Of a DNA stretch of 61,580 nucleotides, positions 19,801-26,268 are shown piece after piece. Source of the DNA: an uncultured Roseburia sp. (lineage in GTDB: Bacteria; Bacillota; Clostridia; Lachnospirales; Lachnospiraceae); the NCBI GenBank assembly GCA_947652855.1, contig CANTEO010000005.1, positions 1-61,580 of the forward strand. Direction: 5' to 3'. The position numbers were made by a program, and so were the translations under genes. Every line of letters begins with the position of its first letter. The stretch's first letter is position 1. The notes below the pieces were generated by a model. It was not told the origin of the DNA and ran no database searches. It saw nothing but the letters and a program-made list of their open reading frames with translations.

Positions 19801-20706
19801 GGGTCGGCGCAGATTCGGGTGGAGACAGAAGACGGCGGGAGGACGGCGGAAGTGACAGTCACTGTCATTGCGGCTTCTGACCCGGAAAAAGAAAAGGCAG
19901 AGCAGAGCCTAAAGGATGCGCTGAACGAAGCTTCAAAGATAGACAGGGTTACCGGCGCGGATAAGTACACGGACGACTCGTGGAAGAAGTTCATTGACGC
20001 GTTTCAGAAGGTTTCGGGACTGACAGAGGAGCAGATCAGCCGTATGCCGGCGAAAGAGTTAGAACAGCTGACGGAAAGCTTAAAGAATGCATTGGCGGGC
20101 TTGACGCTTCGGCCTGCGAAACCGCCTGTGCAGGAAGTCAAAGTGTCTAAGGTGAAGCTCGCTCAAAAGAAATATGAGATTGCCAAGGGAAAGGCCGTGA
20201 AGCTGGCGAAGGAAATCGTCTCTATGCTGCCTGCAAACGCGACGAATAAGAAACTGACCTGGGTTTCGACCAAGCCGTCCGTTGCGTCGGTGGGAGCTGC
20301 GACAGGAATCGTGAAGGTTTCTAAGAAGAAGAAAGCCATCAAAAAGACAGCCACGATCAAGGCGCTGAACGCGGACGGAGCTGTGGTGCTGAGCGTAAAA
20401 GTGAAGGTCATGAAAGGGCGCGTCACAAAGGTGAAGGCTGTGGGCAAGAAAAAACTGACGGTCAAGGCGGGCAAGAAGGTTACGTTAAAGGCGGCTGTAA
20501 GCGTGGCAGGAGGAAGGCCGGTCAACAAAAAGCTAAGATGGACGTCCTCAAACCCAAGCATTGTGAAAGTGACCTCTAAATTAGGGAACAAAATGAAAGT
20601 GAAGGTTGCGAAAAAGGCAAAAAAAGGTAAAGTCGTGAAGATTACCGCAAAGTCAACGGACGGAACCAACAAGAAAATTGTCTTTAAAATTAAAGTGAAA
20701 AAATAA
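13837..20706 (+). CDS. Giant secreted multidomain surface protein (discoidin/LamG/Big_2/InlB repeats)
   Basis: The 2289-residue protein starts with a signal peptide (about 1-30, ending MPVSASV) after GGAGAGGAG. Visible modules in order: F5/8-type C (discoidin) domain about 88-261; Big_2 Ig-like domain 261-348; Pro/Ser/Thr linker; LamG/concanavalin-like domain 395-578; a second discoidin-like domain 671-821; a second LamG-like domain about 990-1215; repeated beta modules; five InlB-type (Listeria-Bacteroides) repeats about 1461-1818 (FIGWYVG, LVGWFTD, LEGWFIE, FLGWFDS, FGGWSKK); two Big_2 domains around an NPDPVT-repeat linker; a FIVAR domain about 2016-2090; and a Lys-rich pair of Big_2-like domains at the end. 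No LPxTG or SLH motif is seen, so the basic C terminus may hold it to the wall. A role in glycan binding or adhesion is likely; no catalytic domain is evident. Confidence 0.88.
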   Translation: MKWKKVLSGVLTCALVMTAAMPAMPVSASVQGQGGASRSDENLQVASLDYAAPMEGEIAKPVEAMVDGHYDMIADRSEQPAGLDAEFMENIALYAPVYVSGIEGEEFEGSKAVDGLDDNSHRWSGAPMKGTYGNPPAANAAPQWLILDLQTKEADVESVTVSFGTARAWATKYQIQTSEDGMEWETVAEMDRESAAQTNIKDRWEAAPDEGKASGALQSGRLKRFVRFYFEEMNAEAEAASSVTVSEIAIKGRERGEVDEFVAVEGMELSHKELALTMSKNATARLTAVLSPQTPSFCAVGFRSSDTRVAAVDVSGNVTAKGVGEAIVTATALGGEDIVATVKVTVTEDPVTPDAPATSSDPAAPGGSITPEPSDSSGVPASLQKEAKEEADAEKISEFEGVWGFNDQLKSDAPKFNVTGDAQMVIAFQLYLKALPKARDARAILAKGDQYGVRLTADGLELYYKNETGGTLVTTAFSCFGENDINKWHDVVAVVDAKSSGPGSRLYVDGEASSLVEGRRIGFSEHPFSLACEVEEKMAVKKFTADFGYLADVAFYNSRLLEANDNRLFARKLNMNTLNSRQDKGLSVVKGLMEAIQPTASFTLKPYTVKTVWSEIKSGEPLSDGDTFSCGTAYRATTTFAAQEGFRFVDAEKDQLLKEGEKKSFRLISLKGRGRADSETASDTSDGPAIWAVDGNESTYWHSNYNGDYHVVDFDGDPKYNTYTISLPKRMKVGKFEYVPRMDHTNGRILECSLWYSTEEGDDAAFKPLKEGIIWENTPNKKSVEFSAVEAKQIRIEVTNALSDDEEKDFISAAEFYLYEEVTMEKPVISDVVLGADGKTMTVTANYPPEAVECGYTLERVVFETTAALETGSSYQIEPKLLASDGRYLTEHPGLLGMANNIEYSYQAFAEGGEGETDVISVDKGGRITANKVGKASVRATATAVANGTDSASWNISVQVFEKGTMLLHPKLSYTYPGVGKHPRIASAKLQREDLTPVINIIADQVEGGSELKLMEGAPEPDTRFLNGVTGFNGRYAATEVDRQFNVIGANPMVISFKFWLGQLPTEDGREYTLISKGNQFNLSMLYVDGKPMLRLQISNDWTQWGIALSQEDTGKWHDIVLIADGKYNENSVGYYMDGVRAPKLTEDKHGNAINAGDGNTAFWRPFAICDKPNETDPMDLPKEFGYLAGLKFYNVNQADPSGELARKINVEALGEANADAAVQSLLDDVTPTAYITITPYTMKTSWSVLNEDGGEMKLTGEDTFLLEDIAKYGYVATTTFETLGDFRFGFNEEELNEASLVEVSPAVSRELIRQNAQIQENGKKLTVRVTFLPAGIPPLPYLTYVSPAAERTVRRQPRYDAVMAEKYFTEQTHWFVNGTGDALSNDYEFKAITKDNWYQAKTVLTAKEGYVFENEAYYTDAVKEKVSAQLYGNVAADKNVAVSDDGKTMTVTVDYKTPIYRVTFDTDGGLLANVNDERDQSVSEGNAAHEPNIPTKEGYKFIGWYVGESDETYDFQSPVTADVTLKARWREANTVTFVTGLDGVEPITAPYEKEEAVLEPDVTEWEGVKGKKIDLVGWFTDEACTEPYEFGKTIASSIRLYAKWTATVIWKDDSVTPANPEERVTVVIPASLEPKEPKRDGYRLEGWFIEGTDKKFDFVSGRVKESLTLTAKWIKTYVITFDSQAGGQAPQTVILDQGDLVTKPDLDPVNGDKRFLGWFDSPEGGEEYVFGSPASKDMTLYAHWADKDQVWTVTFMDGDQKLGEKLAEKGKPVSAFSPAPSKEKHTFGGWSKKQGGTEAFDFKEPIEKDMTLYAIWNPILVKEIELSQTELSLKEGEEATLKAVVKPDDALDATVSWASGDESVATVSDGKVKAVKAGEATITVTANDGSGISAAVKVTVTQNAGEDPVTNPDPVTNPDPATNPDPDPVPVLGVSIKEGDVTLKVGESRTLTAEVTPVDATNQNVFWTSGDESVATVDNGAVTARKEGSAQIRVETEDGGRTAEVTVTVIAASDPEKEKAEQSLKDALNEASKIDRVTGADKYTDDSWKKFIDAFQKVSGLTEEQISRMPAKELEQLTESLKNALAGLTLRPAKPPVQEVKVSKVKLAQKKYEIAKGKAVKLAKEIVSMLPANATNKKLTWVSTKPSVASVGAATGIVKVSKKKKAIKKTATIKALNADGAVVLSVKVKVMKGRVTKVKAVGKKKLTVKAGKKVTLKAAVSVAGGRPVNKKLRWTSSNPSIVKVTSKLGNKMKVKVAKKAKKGKVVKITAKSTDGTNKKIVFKIKVKK

Positions 20707-20725
20707 GCGGAAAAAATGAAAACGG

Positions 20726-20766
20726 GGCGCAAAGCAAATCAGAGAGGCTTTGCGCCTTGTTTTTTG
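20726..20766 (+). terminator. Intrinsic terminator after the giant surface protein gene
   Basis: GGCGCAAAGC and GCTTTGCGCC form a perfect 10-bp stem, followed by a T-rich run (TTGTTTTTT). Confidence 0.9.
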
Positions 20767-20836
20767 GGGCCATCCCCTTTTGGGCGTCAGAGGGGGCCTT
20801 TTCAATTTGGTTTTTTTTGGTTTCTGAAAAAATAAG

Positions 20837-20865
20837 TTGAACCATTTTACATGAGGTAGTATAAT
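20837..20865 (+). promoter_or_regulatory. Sigma-A promoter for the sufC/sufB-like pair
   Basis: TTGAAC at 20837-20842, a 17-bp spacer and a perfect TATAAT at 20860-20865, 37 bp upstream of the start codon. Confidence 0.75.
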
Positions 20866-20901
20866 ACAGTGGAGCTTGTTTGAGAGACATGGAGGTAATC
20901 A

Positions 20902-21627
20902 ATGTTAGAATTAAAAAATATATCTTACGAAGTGGAGGATGACAGGGAGAGCCTTGGGATCCTAAAGGATGTCAGCCTTTCTATCGACGCTCATTTCGTT
21001 GCGATCACAGGGCCAAACGGGGGTGGGAAATCTACCCTGGCGAAGATTATCGCAGGCATCCTCACGCCGACCAGAGGTCAGATTTTGTTGGATGGGGAGG
21101 ACATCACCGGCCTTGGCGTCACGGAGCGCGCCAGGCGGGGGGTCAGCTATGCGTTCCAGCAGCCGGTGCATTTTAAAGGGCTTACCGTCAAGGATCTTAT
21201 CACGTTTGCGGCGGGCCGCCCGCTTACTGTCGCTGAAATTTGCGAGACGCTTTCGGAGGTGGGCCTGTGCGCCCGCGAGTACATTGACAGGGAGGTCAAT
21301 GGCAGCCTTTCCGGCGGGGAGCTAAAGCGCATTGAAATCGCGATGGTGATGGCCAGGGGGACGAAGCTCTCCATTTTTGACGAGCCGGAGGCGGGCATCG
21401 ACCTTTGGAGCTTTCAGAGCCTGATTCGTGTGTTTGAGAAAATGCGCAGGGAAATCAATGGGATGATACTGATTATTTCTCACCAAGAGCGGATCTTAAA
21501 TATTGCGGATCAGATCATCATGCTCGCGGACGGCGCGGTTTGCGCAGTGGGGAGCAAGGAAGAGATCATGCCCAAGCTGCTCAATGTGGAAGGGGCGTGC
21601 AGCGCCCTGACGGAAAAAAGCAGATAA
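20902..21627 (+). CDS. SufC-like Fe-S cluster assembly ATPase
   Basis: The 241-residue ABC-type ATPase has Walker A GPNGGGKST, the Q-loop in SYAFQQPVHFKG, signature NGSLSGGELKR and Walker B LSIFDEPEAGID with SufC-like spacing. It has no membrane partner; the next gene encodes a SufB/SufD-family scaffold, so the pair forms an Fe-S assembly complex in the cytosol. GGAGG lies 6 bp upstream of the ATG. The IFDEPEAGIDLWS segment and the short length fit the two-gene SufBC-like systems of anaerobes better than the ATPase of a full suf operon. Confidence 0.88.
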   Translation: MLELKNISYEVEDDRESLGILKDVSLSIDAHFVAITGPNGGGKSTLAKIIAGILTPTRGQILLDGEDITGLGVTERARRGVSYAFQQPVHFKGLTVKDLITFAAGRPLTVAEICETLSEVGLCAREYIDREVNGSLSGGELKRIEIAMVMARGTKLSIFDEPEAGIDLWSFQSLIRVFEKMRREINGMILIISHQERILNIADQIIMLADGAVCAVGSKEEIMPKLLNVEGACSALTEKSR

Positions 21628-21704
21628 GCCGCCGCTTTGGACGTTGCTTGGAAGAGACGGCTGACGGCGGGCGGCTTGAGAAGAGGGATCAGGAAGGAGC
21701 GCCT

Positions 21705-22622
21705 ATGGATAAGATAGAGCAGAATCTGTTGGAGCAGGTGGCCGGGCTGCATGAGATCCCGGCCGGGGCTTACAACATCCGTGCGAACGGAAAGATGGCG
21801 GGACGGAACACGACCGCCAATATAGATATTGTCACAAAGGAGGACAAGCCGGGAATTGATATTTTCGTTAAGCCAGGCACGAAAAACGAGAGCCTGCACA
21901 TTCCGGTGATTTTAAGCGCAAGCGGCCATCAGGAGATGGTGTACAATGACTTCCATATCGGGGAGGGATGCGACGTCACGATTATTGCCGGCTGCGGCAT
22001 CCACAATTGCGGCGTTGACACCTCAAAGCATGACGGCGTGCACACTTTTTATGTGGGGAAAGGCTCAAAGGTGCGCTATGTTGAGCGGCATTATGGAGAA
22101 GGGGACGGAAACGGGGAGAATATCATGAACCCCATGACGGTGGTGTATTGTGAGGAGAACGCCTGCATGGAGATGGAGACGACCCAGATTAAGGGCATTG
22201 ACTCCACGAACCGCGTCACAAAAGGAGAGCTTAAGGACGGAGCCGTCCTTAAGGTGCATGAGAACATCATGACGCATGGGACGCAATATGCCAGGACGGA
22301 GTTTGAGGTGGACTTAAACGGCCAAAACTGCAGCGCGGACGTGGTTTCCCGTTCGGTCGCGAAGGATTCCTCCAAACAGGAATTTTTCTCAAAGATCAAT
22401 GGAAACGCGGCGTGCGCGGGACACAGTGAATGCGACGCGATCATTATGGACAGCTCCTGCGTGACGGCCAGCCCACAGCTTACGGCGAACCATGTGGACG
22501 CAAGCCTAATCCATGAGGCGGCCATTGGCAAGATCGCGGGAGAGCAGCTGATTAAGCTGATGACGCTTGGGATGACGGAGGAAGAGGCGGAGCAGCAGAT
22601 TATCAGCGGCTTCCTGAAATAG
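21705..22622 (+). CDS. SufB/SufD-family Fe-S scaffold protein (short form)
   Basis: The 305-residue protein has the SufBD beta-helix core, recognisable from VILSASGHQEMVYNDFHIGEGC, the GKGSKVRYVERHYGEG segment and the C-terminal ASPQLTANHVDASLIHEAAIGKI, which matches the conserved SufB/D motif around the interface His. It is much shorter than SufB of full operons (about 470 residues). Cys residues suitable as cluster ligands are present (GCGIHNCGVD). AGGAAGGAG precedes the ATG; an earlier in-frame ATG at 21540 lies in the ATPase gene. With the SufC-like ATPase it forms a minimal system, with no sufS, sufU or sufD nearby. Confidence 0.88.
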   Translation: MDKIEQNLLEQVAGLHEIPAGAYNIRANGKMAGRNTTANIDIVTKEDKPGIDIFVKPGTKNESLHIPVILSASGHQEMVYNDFHIGEGCDVTIIAGCGIHNCGVDTSKHDGVHTFYVGKGSKVRYVERHYGEGDGNGENIMNPMTVVYCEENACMEMETTQIKGIDSTNRVTKGELKDGAVLKVHENIMTHGTQYARTEFEVDLNGQNCSADVVSRSVAKDSSKQEFFSKINGNAACAGHSECDAIIMDSSCVTASPQLTANHVDASLIHEAAIGKIAGEQLIKLMTLGMTEEEAEQQIISGFLK

Positions 22623-22628
22623 AAATTT

Positions 22629-22806
22629 CGCAGAGGACAGCGCAATAATAAAGAAATACCCTGCGGGTATCCCTTTATGCGCAGAGGACAGCGCAATAAT
22701 AAAGAAATACCCTGCGGGTATCCCTTTTTGCGCAGAGAACAGCGCAATAATAAAGAAATACCCTGCGGGTATCCCTTTATGCGCAGAGGACGGCGCAATA
22801 ATAAAG
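22629..22806 (+). repeat. 51-bp palindromic repeat, locus 4 (3.5 tandem units)
   Basis: Three near-identical 51-bp units (22629-22679, 22680-22730, 22731-22781) and a partial fourth. Each has the arms GCGCAGAGGACAGCGC and ATACCCTGCGGGTAT joined by AATAATAAAGAA. There are no spacers. The period equals 17 codons and the frame is open, reading RNNKEIPCGYPF repeatedly on the + strand. The array sits in the 3' region of the SufB-like gene and runs into a terminator. Confidence 0.92.
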
Positions 22807-22808
22807 AA

Positions 22809-22845
22809 ATGATACGAAAATCTTTCGATTTTCGTATCATTTTTG
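22809..22845. terminator. Bidirectional terminator between sufB-like gene and zinc-ribbon gene
   Basis: ATGATACGAAAATC and GATTTTCGTATCAT form a perfect 14-bp stem with loop TTTC. A T run follows on the + strand and TTTCTTTATT on the minus strand. It overlaps the stop codon of the minus-strand gene. Confidence 0.9.
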
Positions 22846-23250
22846 TAAGAACCTATAATATTCATCAGGATTGTCAAGAAGCAGCGCATTGCCGGAGATG
22901 TTGGACTTGCGAAGGCATTCTGTGCAAAGCGAGCCAAATGTGATGGCTTTCCCGCATTCCTGACAGTGTAAGCTTTCGACTTTTTCGGAATGGTTCAATT
23001 CTTTGTATTCGATCCTGCCTTCCCGAATCCAGCCCTTCACTTTGAAGCGGGGAATGTGGAAATGCTCTGCGACGTCGAACTCCGTGACGTCGTTTTCTCG
23101 GATGTACTCTTTTACCTGAGAAAAGAGAAGGCGTTCCTTGCAGGCAGGACAGACTTCATCCTGATAGTCTTTTCCAAGGTCGCGATGGCATTCTTTGCAT
23201 GAACGTACGCTGTTTTCAAATAGTGATTCAGATGGAAGATTTGTTGCCAT
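22837..23250 (-). CDS. Zinc-ribbon/HTH protein resembling flagellar-operon protein YvyF (TIGR03826)
   Basis: The 137-residue protein has an N-terminal CxxC pair (CKECHRDL ... CPACKERL), a helix-turn-helix-like middle (VTEFDVAEHFHIPRFKVKGWIREGRI) and a C-terminal zinc knuckle pair (CQECGKAI ... CTECLRK). This order resembles TIGR03826/YvyF proteins linked to flagellar regulation in Firmicutes, but no flagellar gene is nearby, so the role is open. AAAGGGG precedes the ATG at 23250. DNA or RNA binding is plausible. Confidence 0.65.
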   Translation of the reverse strand: MATNLPSESLFENSVRSCKECHRDLGKDYQDEVCPACKERLLFSQVKEYIRENDVTEFDVAEHFHIPRFKVKGWIREGRIEYKELNHSEKVESLHCQECGKAITFGSLCTECLRKSNISGNALLLDNPDEYYRFLQK

Positions 23251-23351
23251 TATGTATAGCCCCTTTCATACAAATTCAATACTGTATCAGTATACCATAA
23301 AATGTGTAAAAGGGAAATGGCTTATTTTAATTTTATAAAGGAATTTTTTGC

Positions 23352-24143
23352 GTGATGAGAGACAGGACAATAGCGGAACCGGATGCTAATATAGCGGTGT
23401 TTGACTCTGGCGTTGGGGGGATCAGCGTGCTTCGGGCGCTGCTTCGGGAAATGCCAAATGAAACTTACAGATATTATGGGGACTCGGCAAACGCCCCATA
23501 CGGGACGAAAAGCCTGGAGGAAGTGCGGCGCCTTACGGTGTCCCATGTGGACCGCTTGATTGCGGAAGGGGCGAAGGCGGTCGTCGTGGCCTGCAATACC
23601 GCCACAAGCGCCGCAGTGCGGTTTTTGCGGCAAAAATATCCCATGGTGCCGATCATAGGGATTGAGCCAGCCTTAAAGCCGGCCGTCTTGTCTAAAAAAC
23701 ATCCCAATGTCATTGTGATGGCGACCCCAATGACGATCCGGGAAGAAAAATTCCATAATCTGATGGAGCGGTATCTGGGGATGGCGCATATTATTCCGCT
23801 CCCCTGCCCGGGCCTGATGGAATATATTGAGCATGGGGACATTCAAAGCAAGGAGCTTCTGAGGTTTCTGGAACGGCTGTTTGAGCCGTTTGAGAAAGAA
23901 AAGCTGGACGGGGTCGTGTTGGGCTGCACGCACTATCCGTTTGTCAGCCGTCAGCTTCAGGACGTATTAGGGGAAGGCGTTCAGCTGTTTGAAGGAGGGC
24001 CTGGAACGGCGCGGGAGACGAAGCGGCGCCTGGCGGAGGCCGGGCTGCTTGGCAAAGGCACACAGCGGGGGTCTGTGCAGTTTGAGAACAGCGAGCAGTC
24101 CGACGAAAAGAAGCGGCTTTGCGAAAAGCTGTTAAGGATATGA
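23352..24143 (+). CDS. murI: Glutamate racemase
   Basis: The enzyme (263 residues) interconverts L- and D-glutamate for peptidoglycan. It carries the FDSGVGG motif near the N terminus, the first catalytic Cys in VVACNTATSAA and the second in LGCTHYPF, plus the Tyr-Gly-Asp segment (YYGDSANAPYG). The start may be the GTG at 23352 (9 bp after AAAGGA) or the ATG at 23355; the former has better spacing. It is convergent with the TraX-family gene. Confidence 0.95.
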   Translation: MMRDRTIAEPDANIAVFDSGVGGISVLRALLREMPNETYRYYGDSANAPYGTKSLEEVRRLTVSHVDRLIAEGAKAVVVACNTATSAAVRFLRQKYPMVPIIGIEPALKPAVLSKKHPNVIVMATPMTIREEKFHNLMERYLGMAHIIPLPCPGLMEYIEHGDIQSKELLRFLERLFEPFEKEKLDGVVLGCTHYPFVSRQLQDVLGEGVQLFEGGPGTARETKRRLAEAGLLGKGTQRGSVQFENSEQSDEKKRLCEKLLRI

Positions 24144-24204
24144 GCGCTTGGGCGCATTTCTTGATGAAATAAGAGAAAAACTGTCTGGCGGGGTGCGTGT
24201 TGAT

Positions 24205-24915
24205 TTAAAATGGAAGCTTCGAACGGAGGGCCAGCTGATAGTACAGCGTGCCAAGCACTGTAAGGTGGACGGGATAAAATATGTAAAAGAAATACTTCGT
24301 GGGCATCCCGCGCTCTCCGTTGTAGTAATAGATCAAAGGCACGCAAAAATAAGCGAAAAGCTCCAATGGATCTTGAAAGCAAAGGAGAAGGCATACGGTC
24401 AGAATGGCTGATTCCCTGTTTTCGCGCATCAAGTAAAAAATCCCAATCACCAAAACGCCAAAGTACGAATAGTCGGTCTTTAAAAAATGCGCTAAGTCCA
24501 TCCAGGCGGCCATCGTCGCAATGTAGCAGAGCACACGGCGGACGGGCTTGAAAAAGAAGTGGATCTCGATGTATTCCAGGCAAATGACGGCCATAAGGCC
24601 GATCAGCAATGTGAAGAGCACATTCTGGGCGTCTTTGTAAAATAGGGTGCAGCGAAACGCGAAGTCGAACGGAATTTCGGAATAGAAGGCAAAAAGCGCG
24701 AGCCGCAGTGCATATTTTTTCACATTCTTGGTATGTAAGAAGCCTTCCACCAAAAGAAAGCAGAAGATAGGAAACGATATGCGCCCAATCATGCGTGAGA
24801 CCTCGTAGGGTATTGTTGTCGGATCTAAGAAAATGGCGCCAAAGTGGTCGATCAGCATGGAAATGACAGCGATTATTTTTAGCCCGGTTCCGGATATCCC
24901 TTTAGATTTCGTCAT
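24205..24915 (-). CDS. TraX-family membrane protein
   Basis: The 236-residue protein has about seven hydrophobic helices and the TraX-family start GLKIIAVISMLIDHFGAIF followed by RMIGRISFPIFCFLLVEGF. TraX acetylates F pilin in E. coli, but chromosomal TraX-family proteins of Firmicutes are general membrane acyltransferase-like proteins of unknown substrate; no conjugation gene is present here. AAAGGAG precedes the start. Confidence 0.85.
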   Translation of the reverse strand: MTKSKGISGTGLKIIAVISMLIDHFGAIFLDPTTIPYEVSRMIGRISFPIFCFLLVEGFLHTKNVKKYALRLALFAFYSEIPFDFAFRCTLFYKDAQNVLFTLLIGLMAVICLEYIEIHFFFKPVRRVLCYIATMAAWMDLAHFLKTDYSYFGVLVIGIFYLMRENRESAILTVCLLLCFQDPLELFAYFCVPLIYYYNGERGMPTKYFFYIFYPVHLTVLGTLYYQLALRSKLPF

Positions 24916-24947
24916 AGATGTTTCTCCTTTACAAATTTAATAAATAC

Positions 24948-24976
24948 ATTATACTGTTTTTAGGGGAGGAATACAA
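24948..24976 (-). promoter_or_regulatory. Sigma-A promoter of the TraX-family gene
   Basis: On the minus strand, TTGTAT (24976-24971), a 17-bp spacer and a perfect TATAAT (24953-24948) lie 33 bp upstream of the start codon. Confidence 0.7.
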
Positions 24977-25005
24977 TATTAAGAAGGAAGATTGAGGAGA
25001 GAAAA

Positions 25006-25995
25006 ATGGAAGATAAGCGATATGCAGTGTTAATTGACTCGGATAATGTCTCAGCCAAATATATCCTGGCGATTTTGGATGAGATGACAAAATACGGGAC
25101 GATCACGTACAAAAGGATTTATGGGGACTGGACAAAGAATCAGGCTTCAAAATGGAGGGAGGAGCTTTTGGCAAATTCCATCACGCCGATTCAGCAGTTT
25201 TATAACACGGCTGGCAAAAACGCGACGGACTCGGCGCTCATCATTGACGCGATGGACATTCTCTATAGCGGGCGCGTGGATGGATTCTGCCTGGTCTCAA
25301 GCGACGGGGACTTTACAAAGCTCGCCAGCAGGCTTCGGGAATCCGGGATGGACGTGATTGGCATGGGGGAGACGAAGACGCCAAAATCCTTTAAGGCAGC
25401 CTGTTCGGTGTTCACGAACCTTGAGATTCTTTTAGAGCAGGATGCGGACAAAACGAAGGAGAACATTTCGCCGAAGACGATTCAGGAGGCGATTGTGGAG
25501 ATTATTACGGAGAATGAGAACAATGGCAAAAAGACAGGCTTGGGAGAGCTTGGCAATTCTCTGTTAAAAAAATACTCAGATTTTGACGTCCGCAATTACG
25601 GATACAGCTCGCTTTCCAAGTTCATTGAGGAAATGGAGGACACCTTCACGCTTTATAAGAAAGAGACGACGATCCTTGTCGCCCTGCGGGACGACAGCTT
25701 AAAGCGCGAGCAGCTTGAGGCGTATATTTTGGAATGCGTCCAAAGGTCAAATGGGGAAGGCGTGGATTTGGCCGCGATGGGGCAGAAGATTCATAAAAAG
25801 TACCCGGATTTTAAAGTGAAGGAGTTCGGATATTCCACGCTCCAGAAATTTGTGTCCCATATTCCGGGACTGGAGCTTGTGACGGAAAATGAGAACGTAA
25901 AGCGGCTTCGGAAAAAAGAGGCGGAAGGCAAGAAGACGGTTGTGGAGCAGTTGAAAAAGACGTCTTACAGCAGAAAACGGAAACTGGGCAGATAA
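25006..25995 (+). CDS. NYN (PIN-like) domain protein with two OST-HTH/LOTUS domains
   Basis: The 329-residue protein has an N-terminal LabA-type NYN nuclease-like domain (about 1-145) with acidic residues in the right places: Asp11/Asp13 (LIDSDN), Asp75 (NATDSALIID) and Asp100/Asp102 (SSDGDF). Two OST-HTH (LOTUS) repeats follow at about 160-225 (FDVRNYGYSSLSKFIEEM) and 237-300 (FKVKEFGYSTLQKFVSHI), then a basic tail. NYN domains usually cleave RNA and OST-HTH domains bind RNA, so a ribonuclease or RNA-processing role is inferred. GAGGAGAG precedes the ATG. A small gene of the DUF6472 type follows 12 bp downstream. Confidence 0.88.
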   Translation: MEDKRYAVLIDSDNVSAKYILAILDEMTKYGTITYKRIYGDWTKNQASKWREELLANSITPIQQFYNTAGKNATDSALIIDAMDILYSGRVDGFCLVSSDGDFTKLASRLRESGMDVIGMGETKTPKSFKAACSVFTNLEILLEQDADKTKENISPKTIQEAIVEIITENENNGKKTGLGELGNSLLKKYSDFDVRNYGYSSLSKFIEEMEDTFTLYKKETTILVALRDDSLKREQLEAYILECVQRSNGEGVDLAAMGQKIHKKYPDFKVKEFGYSTLQKFVSHIPGLELVTENENVKRLRKKEAEGKKTVVEQLKKTSYSRKRKLGR

Positions 25996-26007
25996 GGGTG
26001 AGATAGA

Positions 26008-26178
26008 ATGGAATGTGAAGCGTGCGCGTATTATGAGTATGACGAGGAGGAGGATGCCTATTACTGCTCCGTGAATCTGGATGAGGACGACATGGCGAGG
26101 TTTATGAGCCGGGCATATAAGCGCTGTCCCTATTTTAAGAATGGGGATGAGTACCGCGTGGTGCGGCGTCAGATGTGA
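26008..26178 (+). CDS. Small DUF6472-like protein, 56 residues
   Basis: A short ORF beginning MECEACAYYEYDEEED, with CxxC at the N terminus, YYCSVNLDEDDMARFM in the middle and RCPYFKNGDEYRVVRRQM at the end. Four Cys (3, 6, 23 and 42) suggest a zinc site. I recall this pattern as DUF6472, a very acidic mini-protein conserved in Lachnospiraceae. AAGGGTGAG precedes the ATG. It lies 12 bp after the NYN-OST-HTH gene and is probably co-transcribed with it. Function unknown. Confidence 0.85.
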   Translation: MECEACAYYEYDEEEDAYYCSVNLDEDDMARFMSRAYKRCPYFKNGDEYRVVRRQM

Positions 26179-26185
26179 ATAAAAG

Positions 26186-26241
26186 AAGGCCCCGTGAGGG
26201 CCGTCAAATGGGGCCGCTTATTGAAGCGGCCCCATTTGACG
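26186..26241. terminator. Two stacked hairpins between convergent genes
   Basis: The right hairpin is a perfect 18-bp stem, CGTCAAATGGGGCCGCTT (26202-26219) and its complement (26224-26241), with a 4-base loop and no T run. The left one, GGCCCC / GGGGCC-like (26188-26202), reads as a terminator on the minus strand, followed by TTCTTTTATT. Confidence 0.75.
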
Positions 26242-26268
26242 TTATATCCTATAGAGAAGGCGTTCGCC

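Noticed and set aside
22629..22806. CRISPR array
   Set aside because: The repeats are directly tandem with a 51-bp period and no variable spacers, and no cas genes are present.
24148..24411. Plus-strand reading frame of 87 residues after murI
   Set aside because: It mostly overlaps the 3' half of the TraX-family gene in antisense and shows no known motif.
24205..24915. Conjugative element suggested by the TraX-family protein
   Set aside because: No other transfer gene, relaxase or integrase is nearby; TraX-family proteins are common on Firmicute chromosomes.
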